NCBI GenBank assembly: GCA_035772735.1
Contig: JASDFA010000003.1
Location: 129,535,001-129,599,000 of the forward strand
Source: Datura wrightii
Lineage: Eukaryota > Streptophyta > Magnoliopsida > Solanales > Solanaceae
Length of the DNA: 64,000 nucleotides
Reading direction: 5' to 3'
The notes under the pieces were generated by a model. It was not told the origin of the DNA. It saw only the letters and a program-made list of their open reading frames with translations, and did no database searches. The position numbers and the translations under genes were made by a program. The stretch's first letter is position 1; each line of letters opens with the position of its first letter. Below, piece after piece: positions 22,387 to 32,280 of the stretch.

Positions 22387-23889
22387 TCATACAAGTAATA
22401 CAGTGGCCCTTTTTTAGAGCCGAATGTCGAACTCACGGGGACTGGACCAATTCAGCGAATATTCAAGTTCGAGTGTAAAATTAACCTTCACAAGTGTTTA
22501 TTATAGAAATTTTCAGTAAATTCTAATTAATTCTAGGGGTAATCACAAAATACTTGAGAAACAATATAAGAAGCAACTAAAGTTAAGGCCTAATAATCAT
22601 GTAATGCTATAATTCACAATGGTTCGAATATAAAAACTTCGGTTGTTGTCACAAATAGTTAAAATGCTATGTTCATGGTCTTTCGATCCTCTAAACACGA
22701 AAAACTAGTCTCACACCTACATAATTGAGCGGAGATGTGATGGCCTAATTCGTGAGCAATTTAACTACGTGGATGTGGTTTACGGAGTTTGTTCCCTTGA
22801 TTATGGACTTTCGTACCTCTAATCATTTACCCCGACTTAGCTTCACAACTACTTCTACGAGTGGTAATGTGATAATTCTAGGTTGGTGTCTAGATCATCA
22901 CGTTTTAATAACAAAGCAAGGAAAATTAGGTATAATTTCTATCCTATTCGCGAATCCTATCGTAAAGGTAAGAACTTGCTCACTACATTCTCATGTTCTA
23001 GCCTAGGGTTACTCTTTCAAGCTTTTACCCAAGCTTAACGCGTTAGCCTTCATGGTGATCAAGCATAAAAACATCAAAATGAAGAATGTAAGACAAAACA
23101 ACAACTAAAATGCAAACCAGTGAAGAATTCAAGCATTTACATTCATATTACGTAGCCTCAACCCTAGAGGAAGGGTTTTAGCCACTCATGTTCGTACAAA
23201 TACTCAAAAAAATACTTAAAGTAACGTACTTACAAGAATTATTAAAAGAGAATGCAAAATAATGAACCCTAGGTAAAGTTGTTCACTTCTCCCTTCGCTC
23301 CTTTACGGTTTCCCAAAGATATTTCGTGATAAATGATTTTTGGAAATAAGGTTTTAATTTATACTAAGTAAGAAAATGGAACTTTTTGGCCGGCCATGGA
23401 CTGCCTCCGTGTCACAGGGCTGGTCACACCAATTTGCCTCCGTGACATGGAGCAAACGCACAAGCCCACTGGAATGTGTCCATCGGCAGGTCCTCGCACT
23501 AGACTGGTGCGCGTTGCCCAGCGTGGCACAGCACTGGTCGCTCTGGTAGATGGGCGTGGCACTACTTTGTCACGCAGGCTTCGTGCCATGACATGTGTTC
23601 TAGCGCCCATGGCCTGGGCGTGGCACGCTGCCTAGCGCGGCCAGCCTTCACTTTGGCATGCCATCTTGCAATCTTTTGCAATCCAACCCGGACTCCATTC
23701 CTTCACTTCAACCATCATATTTTAGTCCCTCACATGCATTTTACACCTACAAAACAAGGACTAATCATGTTGGTTAGTTTATGCACATAATTAATAAAAA
23801 TAACATGAGAATATAATTTATTTAATTGAAAAACATGACTTAATTAAGTTATAAAATAGCAATTGGGCACGTAATTATGCCCAAGATCA
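22387..23889 (-). repeat. 3' LTR of element B, terminally truncated
   Basis: It matches 26919-28451 closely from ATACAAGTAATACAGTGGCCC onward and ends AAGATCA at 23889. It lacks the last ~30 bases (the GCGC-rich terminal part present at 26919-26950). A GC-rich motif cluster stands at about 23390-23650. Confidence 0.85.
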
Positions 23890-23903
23890 CTACCTCACAC
23901 TTA
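23890..23903 (-). other. Polypurine tract of element B
   Basis: On the minus strand TTAAGTGTGAGGTAG immediately precedes the TGATCTTGGGC start of the 3' LTR. Element C has AAGTGTGGGGTAG at the same place. Confidence 0.78.
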
Positions 23904-25770
23904 AATCCTTGTTCGTCTTCAAACAACTCTCTTACTTCTCATGAACATGAAGGCTCACACATAGCTAATTGAAGTAAGACAATTCAAGCTAAGGCCGTAC
24001 CGATTGTTTTAGATGGCAAGTTAAAAATAGAGCATGCAAGATTTAACCATTAAACTCAAATATAACTACATAAATACTTCCTAGCCTCAAGAATCTACTC
24101 TCAATCTCAACAAACTCATGCATATCAACCGATCAAGAAATCCAACATGAATTTTATCCTTCATCAAACATGTTCCCTCACAAAAAGAGAGAGTTGCCCA
24201 TTTTTGCGCATATGTTTTCAAATTACAACATGCATGGTATATGGATAAGAAATAAGCTCACTCTCACAAAGAATTCAGATGCCACGCGTATTGACCCATA
24301 AGCTTGCCTTTAGTGTTCTACTCCACTAATTTAAGAATGTTCGAAAGTAAGATAAAGTAGGACTTAATGGGTTGTAATGTAAGCTAAGGGTGGGTAGGTA
24401 CTATTATGGCTAGTAATAGTGACTATCTTCCCTAAGCGCTTCTAATACATCACACTTTCCTTAGGAATTTTCATCCTCTTACTTCACCTTTATACTTTTA
24501 AACTCCCATTTTCCTCTTTTGTTTCCCCATCTCATTAGGCACACTTAAGTTGTTAGTAAGGAGTACTTGAGCAATTTTCTTAAGTTTTCTTTTTCGCTCT
24601 TTTTTTCTTTTACTCCCTACTAACTCTTATTCATTTTTAAACAAGTGCACCTCTAGTCTTCTCTTCAACTCCCACAACTACTATCTTCCTTATTATTTTA
24701 CTTCTCACTCCTTAACTTCTTTTTTTATTTTTCACATAAGCGCTTAGGAGTTTTGGATCAAATTCAAGGCTAATGAAAAGAAAGGATTAAGCTCATTTTG
24801 TGGCTAGCAAAGAATAGGCTAAAGGCTCAATGGAGCTAATTAGGATCATATGACAAGGTAGGTAAAGAAAGGGATAAAAATTAGGCTCATTTAAAAGAAA
24901 TGCCTAAATCATCTCCTACAACCGGTATCCTTCATTTTGCTTTGTATACACACCAGGAAAGTTTACACTGCACCATAGCATGGAATATTCAAAATCCTTA
25001 CACTCACAACACACACTCAATTCAAGAAAAATTCAGCGGACTCTTAACTCAGCTAATCACAAGAATGAAAAATTCAACTTTAAGCATATAGAGTCACGTT
25101 CAAGAGCCTAGGCGTCTCAACCAGAGTTATACAACTGCTCACATGCTTCAAAATTTACAACACTTACATCTCAAAATCATGTATAGAACATAACAAGAAC
25201 ATCAAGCCATCAATTAGCTAAGGGTTAAAAACTAGAAACCTATTGACTAATTTTCTCTCAAGACGGTCATCATCCATCCATCATCGGGAAAAGTCCCTAA
25301 CTATGACTAAAAAAGCTATATACAGACACAGAAATATTTTATTTCTCGGTTCAATGTGCTCCTATCGGAAAAGAACCGAAAAGAAAAATCAATGGGCGGG
25401 TGAATTATGCTCAACTCAAAAAAATTTCATCAAGCACTAACTTCACTTGAAATCATTAAGAACAACATTTTGAAATTTCCCTCACCCCACACTTAAAATA
25501 TGATGTGTCCCCAAAGCATCAAATTAAAATACAAACAGGGTGAGAAATTCTCCCTGAGGCCTCTAGGCCTAGCTAACAGCATGTTTTCTTTCATTCTTTC
25601 CCAAGTGGGTTATTCACCCCACACTAATCCTCTTTCATGCTCCTTAGCTTCCTCTTCTAAGGGTACTCAAACTTCCCCTTAATTTGTGCTTCATTCACCA
25701 CCAAAAAAAACAACAAGCTGAAAGTAAGCAAAATCAACACAAAATAGAAATAAAATTCTACCTATGGTAC
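23904..25770 (-). other. 3' noncoding tail of element B, shared with C
   Basis: About 1.9 kb with no convincing coding capacity; it aligns by eye with 51987-53860 of element C (for example CATGAACATGAAGGCTCACAC, the T/C-rich stretch near 24470-24740, and CCTCTAGGCCTAGCTAACAG at 25560). A second purine-tract-like TTAAGTGTGGGG lies at 25485-25496. The sharing shows that B and C diverged mainly by exchange or loss of the coding part. Confidence 0.75.
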
Positions 25771-25820
25771 CCTTGGGTTGCCTCCCAAGTAGCGTTTGAT
25801 TTTACGTCGCAGCACGATGC
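25771..25820 (-). other. Conserved post-coding block with hairpin (element B copy)
   Basis: On the minus strand: GACGTAAAATCAAACGCTAC then CTTGGGAGGCAACCCAAG. CTTGGG (25789-25784) pairs with CCCAAG (25777-25772) around AGGCAA, six base pairs. Counterpart of the blocks at 7609, 45171 and 53861. Confidence 0.75.
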
Positions 25821-26131
25821 ATCAAGCTTCACCACTTTTTCCTCCACTTTGAGGATATGAATCTCACCCTTAATTTCTTCTCTAATTTCCTATTACCCTC
25901 TACGGGTGGTGGTGAAAAATTTAAGGGACCAAGCAGTAAATGTCGCCTCTTACACTTATTGGCCCTTGAGTAAGTGAAGTCGTTCGGTCTCTTCGACTCA
26001 GCAAATTACAAAATATATGAGGCTTGTTCCTCACCTAGACCTTTCTCTATAATCTTGGAAGACTCTATTTTTGGGTTGTCACCAAACCTTAATGTTGAGA
26101 AATGCTTCGAGTGAGGTACAATACACCTCAA
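25821..26131 (-). other. Spacer between the B ORF and the conserved block
   Basis: About 310 bases. Minus-strand text such as LNFSPPPVEGNRKLEKKL weakly resembles the equivalent spacer of element C (GGPKLEKKLEEER at about 54000-54060). I see no complete frame. It may be a remnant of a pol C-terminus or a shared 3' leader. Confidence 0.45.
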
Positions 26132-26776
26132 CTATGAAACTGCATTGTCCTTGACCTCCTTCCTTTTGTACACCTTCTCAACATCAACATCTGACTCCAC
26201 ATGAATGTCAAATGGTTGGAACTCTATCCCCCCTTTTATGACTAGATTGGCCATATATGTTAGACCATCACAGAGACTCTCAGGAGCTTCTAATTGTTGA
26301 GCTTGTAACAAGAACTCACTCTTTTTTTCTCCTTTAGATCCTTCTTGAGTATTGGCTAAGACTATGACTTGCAAATTAGTGCAAGCTTCGGCCTCATCTT
26401 TTATCTCCGTGAACTTGGCTTTCATCATTTCTAGGGCCTCTCCATTTTTCTTAGTTTGAATTCTCATTACTTCCATCTTCTCCCTCATCGCTTCTATTTG
26501 CTCAAGGAACTGTTTTAACATGTTTTCTATCTGAGCTTGGTGTTCTAAGTCCTCCTCTTCATCATTCCTATACTTATCAAAAACAAAAGAAGGATCATCA
26601 TAGGGGCTTGGGGGAGGGGAGTATGAATTTGGACAACCATTCCTATGGCCATCTTGACCACCACATATATTACATATATGAAAGTATTTCCACAAGTGGG
26701 GTCCTCCACAATTCAGACAAGAATCATTGAAATATGGGTATCCATCGTTCAACCCATTTGTATTCCGTGATGTCAT
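26132..26776 (-). CDS. Intact 214-aa zinc-knuckle/coiled-coil protein of element B
   Basis: This is one of only two unbroken frames above 200 codons in the window; the other (4295-4972) is a piece of a dead pol. It occupies the gag position, about 120 bases after the primer site. Residues 20-32 read CLNCGGPHLWKYF, a CX2CX3HX4C knuckle whose last Cys is Phe. Residues 35-48 read CNICGGQDGHRNGC, a CX2CX5HX3C knuckle with all ligands. A Pro/Ser/Tyr-rich hinge (50-62) leads to an acidic, charged helix of about 72-130 with heptad spacing (EHQAQIENMLKQFLEQIEAM...), a likely coiled coil. The C-terminal third is acidic and without a known motif. No capsid core, protease or polymerase motif is present. 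The start is the first Met in the frame. I do not recognise a named family. A nucleic-acid-binding structural protein acting in trans with a helper element is an inference. Confidence 0.7.
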   Translation of the reverse strand: MTSRNTNGLNDGYPYFNDSCLNCGGPHLWKYFHICNICGGQDGHRNGCPNSYSPPPSPYDDPSFVFDKYRNDEEEDLEHQAQIENMLKQFLEQIEAMREKMEVMRIQTKKNGEALEMMKAKFTEIKDEAEACTNLQVIVLANTQEGSKGEKKSEFLLQAQQLEAPESLCDGLTYMANLVIKGGIEFQPFDIHVESDVDVEKVYKRKEVKDNAVS

Positions 26777-26892
26777 GTCAAGAAGGGTATCAAACTAAAA
26801 ACAAAAATAAAAGAAATCTAAAAATAATATATTTTCAACACTTAGAAAATTCTACATCAACCAAAAAATAAGAAATTCACTAATTTTGCCAG

Positions 26893-26918
26893 TTTTGCGT
26901 CAACGACGCAAAAAACTT
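26893..26918 (-). other. Altered primer-binding site of element B, now an inverted repeat
   Basis: The minus strand after the LTR reads AAGTTTTTTGCGTCGTTGACG, where C has AAGTTTTTGGCGCCGTTGCCG. The changes create a perfect 9-bp inverted repeat, TTTTGCGTC (26893-26901) against GACGCAAAA (26905-26913), with a 3-base spacer. Pairing to the 3' end of tRNA-Asp would be much weakened. Confidence 0.75.
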
Positions 26919-28451
26919 GTTGCGCTCCAGCACACGCGCAAGCTTACATGGTCGTACAAGTAATACAGTGGCCCTTTTTCAGAGCCAGATGTTGAGCCCA
27001 CAGGGACTGGACCAATTCAGTGAATATTCAAGTTTGAGTGTAAAATTAACCTTCACAAGTGTTGATTATAGAAATTTTCGGTAAATTCTAATTAAGTCTA
27101 GGGGTAATCACAAACTACTTGAGAAACAATACAAGAAGCAACTAGAGTTAAGGCCTAATAATCATGTAATGCTACAATTCACAATGGGTCGAGTATGAAA
27201 ACTTCAGTTGTTGTCTCAAATAGTTATAATGCTATGTTCATGGTCTTTTGAGCCTCTAAACACGACAAACTAGTCTCACACCTACATCTTTGAGCGGGGA
27301 TGTGACGGCCTAATTCGTGAGCAATTTAACTACGTGGACGAGGTTTATGGCGTTTGTGCCCTTGATTATGGACTTTCATACCTCAAATCATTTACCCAGA
27401 CTTAGCTTCACAACTACTTCTATGAGTGGTGATGTGATAATTCTAATTCAATGTCTAGCTCCTCCCGTTTTAATAACCAAGCAAGACAAATTAGGTATAA
27501 TTTCTATCCTAATCGCGAATCCTATCGTAAAGGTAAGAACTTGCTCCCTACATTCTCATGTTCTAGCCTAAGGTTACTCTTTCAAGCTTTTACCAAGCTT
27601 AACGCGTTAGATTTCATGGTGATCAAGAATAAAAACATCAATAATGAAGAATGTAAGACAAAACTACAACTAAAACTCAAACCAATGAAGAATTCAAGCA
27701 TTTACATTCATATTACGTAGCCTCAATCCTAGAGGAAGGGTTTTAGCCACTCATGTTCGTACAAATACTCAAAACATGTTTAAAAAGTGACGTACTTACA
27801 AGAATGATTAAAAGAGAATGCAAAATAATGAACCCTAGGTAGAGTTCTTCACTTCTCCCTTCGCTCCTTTACGGTTTCCCAAAGATATTTTGTGATAAAT
27901 GATTTTTGTAGATAAGGTTGATGGCAATCGATTGCCTCTGTGTCACAGGGCTAGTCGCTCTAATTTTCCTCTATGACACGGAGAAAACGCACAAGCCCAC
28001 TGGAATGTGTCCCTTGGCAGGTCCTCGCTGGACTGGTGCACGTCGCCCAGCGTGGCTCGGCGCTGGTCGTGCTGGTAGACAGGCGTGTCACGGCTTTGTC
28101 ATGCAGGCCTCCTGCCATGACATGTCTTCTTGCGCGCATGGCCTGGGCGTGGCACGAAACTAGGCGCGGCATATGCACAGCGTGGCACGCTGCCTAGTGC
28201 GGCCAGCCTTCACTTTGGCATGCCATCTTGCAATCTTTTGCAATCCAACCCAAACTCCATTCCTTCACTTCAACTATCATATTTTAGTCCCTCACATGCA
28301 TTTTACACCTACAAAATAAGGATTAATCATGTTTGTTAGTTTATGCACATAATTAATAAAAATCACATGAGAATATAATTAATTTAATTGACAAAAATGA
28401 CTTAATTAAGTTATAAAATAGCACTTGGGCACGTAATTATTCCCAAGATCA
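26919..28451 (-). repeat. 5' LTR of element B
   Basis: On the minus strand it starts TGATCTTGGG and ends in a GC-rich terminus GAGCGCAACA beside the primer site. Length 1533 bases. It contains the GC-rich cluster at 27945-28215. Same family as the LTRs of C (50522-51972 and 56525-57919). Confidence 0.87.
27945..28215. repeat. CpG-rich cluster of GCGTGGCACG-type motifs in the B LTR
   Basis: Within an AT-rich LTR this stretch is GC-rich and repeats variants of GCGTGGCACG and GCGCTGGTCGTGC (for example near 28030, 28080, 28145 and 28185). Equivalent clusters stand at 23390-23650, 51490-51725 and 57515-57665. It begins about 235 bases from the LTR 5' end in element orientation, consistent with U3. 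Confidence 0.7.
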
Positions 28452-29191
28452 AGCTCACGTGGTTATATATCGATCAATAGACTCTCTCGTCATTCAGTAC
28501 AGTTACAGTCTCAGTCACAATTATAGTCTCAAGTTTTAGTACATATATATAACCCTTAAATCAGTTTTTACTGTACTTTATTATGTATTGTTAGACTACT
28601 AATTCACATCAATATTTATGTATTTTAGTAAGGGCCACAGTTCAGTTATGCATTTCAGCATAGCTTTACAAACTATTAACATATTCTATGTATCTAGTTG
28701 CATATCTCATATACTCAGTACATTTAAAGTACTAACTGCATATTTCTTGTGCTATATCATTTTATGATATAGGCTCATGTACCTAACCTCAGCATCGCAA
28801 CAAGTTTTTCCTAGCGATTTATAGCATTTGATAGTGTTGAGTCCTCATATTCCGAGGATCGGAGTCTTAACTTCAGTTTTGTTATTTTCAGTTTTCAAAC
28901 TTTAGAGTTAGCTGGAAGTTTGTCCTAGCAACTCATCAGTTTTCTTTAGAAGGCCTTTAAACAGAGTATGTTAGTTTCAGCTAGGCTTTTGGTGTTTAAT
29001 TGAAATTTCAATATCTTATCAGATATTCTTTGTTTATAAAAGTATTTATTTATTATTATACATAGCTTCCACTTAAGGCTCTTTACAGTAGTCCAATCAT
29101 AATAGAATTATGCTATGCCATGGGTTTGCTTGGAGTCACTTGTGATCCTAAGTACCGTGTCGCGTCCAAGGTGTAAAATTGGGTCGTGACA
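28452..29191 (+). repeat. 5' LTR of element G, second part
   Basis: Resumes after element B and ends GGGTCGTGACA at 29191, five bases before the primer site. It aligns by eye with the H LTR end part (58340-59145), including CTATATCAT...ATGATATAG (28752-28772) and the GCTGG...CCTAGC hairpin (28911-28929), then GGTGAGTCCTCAT-like text. Confidence 0.8.
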
Positions 29192-29195
29192 AACA

Positions 29196-29206
29196 TGGTA
29201 TCAGAG
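29196..29206 (+). other. Primer-binding site of element G, initiator-Met type
   Basis: TGGTATCAGAG follows the LTR end after four bases and equals the start of the plant initiator tRNA-Met complement. Typical of Del/Tekay elements. Confidence 0.88.
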
Positions 29207-29409
29207 TATCAGATTTAGAGTGTCCTAGGATGTCTAAAAGTCATGTCAAGTAGAGTCCTTTTCATGGGTGTGAATCATGCCACACTTATGAGAGGGAGGC
29301 TATGAGGAGTTTTTAGGAAAATTCCTTTTCCTTCATGATTCTTATCATGCATAGAGTTTTAATCCCTAATGTACTTTTAACTCATGCTCTACCATGTTTT
29401 TAGTTAACA

Positions 29410-30030
29410 ATTCCTCCTAAAAGAGGAAATGGAAGAAGGAAGATAGCCAGCTAGCCCCACCAACTCCAGCAGCCCTTCAAGACGATTAGGTGTCACATGT
29501 GAAGTTCACGGCTGCTGTTCAAATACTAGCTCAGGCAATGATCAACCAGGCCAACCAGTAGGTCTTCGAAGTTTCCAAGGATAATGGGTCTACAGTTGTT
29601 TCCATAGCCCGGGACTTTACTCGGATGAATCCCCCAGCATTTCATGGGTCTAAGATAGATGAGGACCCCTAGGAGTTCGTTGACGAGGTTCAGAAGATCA
29701 CCCAAATCATATGTGTCACCTCTTTCGAAAGTGTAGATTTGGATGCCTATCAGTTGAAAGGGGTGGCACAGATATGGTATAAGCAGAGGAAAGAGGAAAG
29801 ACAGAATGGTGCAGGTGCAGTAGAGTGGGATGAGTTTGTGACGGAGTTCTTGGATAGATTCTTTCCCAGGAGTTAAGGGAAGTTAAGGTCGCTGAGTTTG
29901 TGAATTTGAAACAGAACGACATGATGGTGCAAGAGTATGCCTTGAAATTAACTCAACTATCAAAGTATGCTCCAGAAATGGTTGTTGAGCCGAAGGCTTG
30001 CATGCTCAAATTTGTGAGTGGAGTCTCCGA
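29410..30030 (+). pseudogene. gag: Tekay-type gag of element G, truncated
   Basis: Gag starts weakly near 29410 (PPKRGNGRRK) and becomes clear from about 29620: MNPPAFHGSKIDEDP, EFVDEVQKITQI, LKGVAQIWYKQ, VEWDEFVTEFLDRFFPRS, then after a stop at 29875 a new frame with EVKVAEFVNLKQNDMMVQEYALKLTQLSKYAPEMV and KFVSGVSD. These are hallmark Del/Tekay capsid motifs. The frame ends at about 30030, where the sequence switches to inverted pol of element E. The knuckle and all pol are missing from G. Confidence 0.85.
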
Positions 30031-30680
30031 CCCTGATATCGAGTACACCATCTCCCCCTTGGGAGAAGACCTTTACCTTCTGATTCTGACCCGCTTCCTT
30101 CAACTTTACCAAAATGGGGTCCTCGTCTTGCCTAGCCTTGACTTCAGTCACCAAAGATGGTTCTGAACTATTCTGAACAACAACGCCACCATTCGTTGAA
30201 TCAATAAGACAAACTCCTAATCGAGCAAGTCGGTGCACCTTTTTCACCAACTCTTTCCTTCCATCCTCCACGTGAGAAACACTCTCCATGGATAGCCTGC
30301 TAAGAGCATTTGCCACTATATTGGCCTTGCCCAAATGATAAAGGACACTCATTTCATAATCCTTGAGAAGCTCTAACAACCTCCTTTGTCGCAAATTCAG
30401 GTCCTTCTGGGTAAACACACTATAGGCTCTTGTAGTCCATAAAGACATCCACATGAACTCCATACAAATAGTGTCTCCAAATCGTCAACGCAAACATTAT
30501 AGCTGCCAATTCTAGGTCATGCATCGGGTGATTCTTCTTATGGGCCTTGAGCTGTCTAGAGGAATACGCAATGACTTTGTCGTGCTGCATCAACACACAA
30601 CTAAATTCAACCCTAGAGGCATCACAATACACCACAAATCCATCTGTACCCTCGGGTAGGGTCAATACTGGGGCTAACAT
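30031..30680 (-). pseudogene. pol: RNase H and start of integrase of element E
   Basis: From 30680 down: LAPVLTLPEGTDGFVVYCDASRVEFSCVL (first Asp), NHPMHDLELAAIMFALTIW (Glu) and VDVFMDYKSL (third Asp, His of DHKSL now Tyr). In a second frame follow TQKDLNLRQRRLLELLKDYEMSVLYHLGKANIVANALSRLSM, then the spacer to integrase ending VFSQGGDGVL. One missing base shifts the following RYQGR motif just before the break at about 30031. The integrase zinc domain is not reached. Confidence 0.87.
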
Positions 30681-30699
30681 GAGTCAATTCTTTAACTCC

Positions 30700-31852
30700 T
30701 GAAAACTCTTCTCACAAGAATACGACCATTGAAATTTGACTTTATTCTAGGTCAACTTACTCAATGGTGCTAAAATGGATGAAAATCCCTCCACAAACCT
30801 TCTATAGTAACTAGCTAAACCCAAGAAACTCCTGATATCTATGGGACTAACTGGTCTAGGCCAATTCTTCACAACTTCTATCTTTTGGGAGTCCACTTGC
30901 GCACCCTCACTTGACACCATATAACCCAAATATGCCACTGAGTTTAACCAAAACTCATATTTGCTGAACCTGGCTTACAATTGGCAATCCTTAAGAGTCT
31001 GTAGAACCACCCTCAGATGAGCAGCATGCTCCTCCTTGCTCCAAGAGTATATAAGAATATCATCTATGAACACGATCATGAATATATCCAAATATGGCTT
31101 GAACACCCTGTTCATCAAATCCATAAAAGCAGTAGGAGCATTGCTTAGTCCAAAAGACATAACTACAACTCATAGTGACCATACTAGGTCCTGAAGGCTG
31201 TCTTTGAAATGTCACTCTCCCGAACCCTAAGCTGATGGTATCTGGATCTGAGGTCTATCTTTGAGAAACACTTAGAACCCTGGAGTTGGTCAAACAAATC
31301 ATCAATCCTGGGAAGAGGATACTTGTTCTTGATTGTAACCTTGTTCAATTGCCGATAGTCAATGCATATACGAAGGGAACCATCCTTCTTTCGAACAAAG
31401 AGAACCGGTGCACCCCACGAGGATTTGCTAGGTCTGATTAAACCCTTGTCTAAGAGATCCTTCAGTTGTTCCTTCAACTGCTTTAACTTAGCTGGAGTCA
31501 TTCTATAAGGAGGAATTGATATGGGTTGCATATCGGGAAGAAGGTCAATACCAAAGTCGATCTCTTGCTCGAGAGGGACTCTGGGTAGATCATCTGGGAA
31601 CACCTCCGGATACTCACACACTATAAGAAATGACTGGAGAGTCGAGGTCTCGGACGTAGCATCCTTAACCTGAACTAGGTGGTACACACAACCCTTAGAA
31701 ATCATCTTTCTGGCCTTAAGGTAGGAAATAAAGTGACCTACATGAACATCTGAACTACCCTTCCACTCTAGGACTGGCTCACCCAAAAACTGAAACTCTA
31801 CCGCATAGGTTCTACAATTCATGGAGGCATAACATGGATGAACTAAATCCAT
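30700..31852 (-). pseudogene. pol: Reverse transcriptase of element E
   Basis: A long open stretch, 31852-31184, runs from the end of protease (VEFQFLGEPVLEWKG) through the linker to the RT fingers and first palm motif: LIRPSKSSWGAPVLFVRKKDGSLRICIDYRQLN and FSKIDLRSRYHQLRVRE (first catalytic Asp). After a frameshift, 31160-30975 gives MSFGLSNAPTAFMDLMNRVF and IVFIDDILIYSWSKEE, with the Asp-Asp pair intact. 30938-30747 holds the connection (YLGYMVSSEGAQVD, SFLGLASYYRRFVEGFS). This is the best preserved RT in the window but still in three frames. Confidence 0.9.
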
Positions 31853-32280
31853 GCTAAATAAAACATCAAATTTGTCATGTCTAACTTTAATAAATCTACT
31901 GGGGTGATCTTCTGAAGGTCTGTGATGGGGAAATTTCTATATACTCATCGAGCTATGAATGTGTCACCCACTAGAGTAGAGACTGAGGGGGCTTCTGATA
32001 AGATTTAAGGACTTACTCCTGAACTACTAGCAACATAGGGCATCATATAAGATAAAGTACCCCTTGGATCTAACAATGCATATAGGTTAGGATGGAATAC
32101 TCGTAACATACCAGTGACTACATATGGAGAGACCTCCTTCTCCTGACGAGATGCGAGGGCATAAAACCTATTTTGACGCTAACCACCACCGGCACTTGTG
32201 GATGCACCCTGTTGAACTGAGTGTACTGGTGGACCTAATGAACTGGTGGATAGGTCTCGAACTCTATTAAGGCCCTGTCT
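31853..32280 (-). pseudogene. pol: Protease of element E with damaged active site
   Basis: Read downward: GMLRVFHPNLYALLDPRGTLSYMMPYVA at about 32115-32030, equivalent to LIDPGSTLSYVTPYVA in intact relatives, so the Gly-Ser after Asp-Pro is changed to Arg-Gly. VSTLVGDTFIAR and the DLLKLDMTNLMFYLAWI strand follow with stops between. Retropepsin function is lost. Confidence 0.82.

Larger units (their letters stand above)
22387..28451 (-). mobile_element. Element B: Athila-related non-autonomous element with an intact unusual ORF
   Basis: Minus-strand element: 5' LTR 28451-26919, an altered primer site, a single intact 214-codon frame (26776-26132), a post-coding conserved block with hairpin (25820-25771), a 1.9-kb 3' tail, a purine tract and a 3' LTR (23889-22387). 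It shares LTR family and 3' tail with element C but lacks recognisable gag capsid, protease, RT, RNase H or integrase. If it moved, it needed enzymes from elsewhere. The end of the 3' LTR and the left target duplication are lost. Confidence 0.85.

Noticed and set aside
23359..23635. Arg/Cys-rich open frames on both strands (also 27918-28197 and 51525-51819)
   Set aside because: They fall in the GC-rich repeat cluster of the B/C LTRs, where high GC leaves few stops. No start context or conservation of reading frame between LTR copies.
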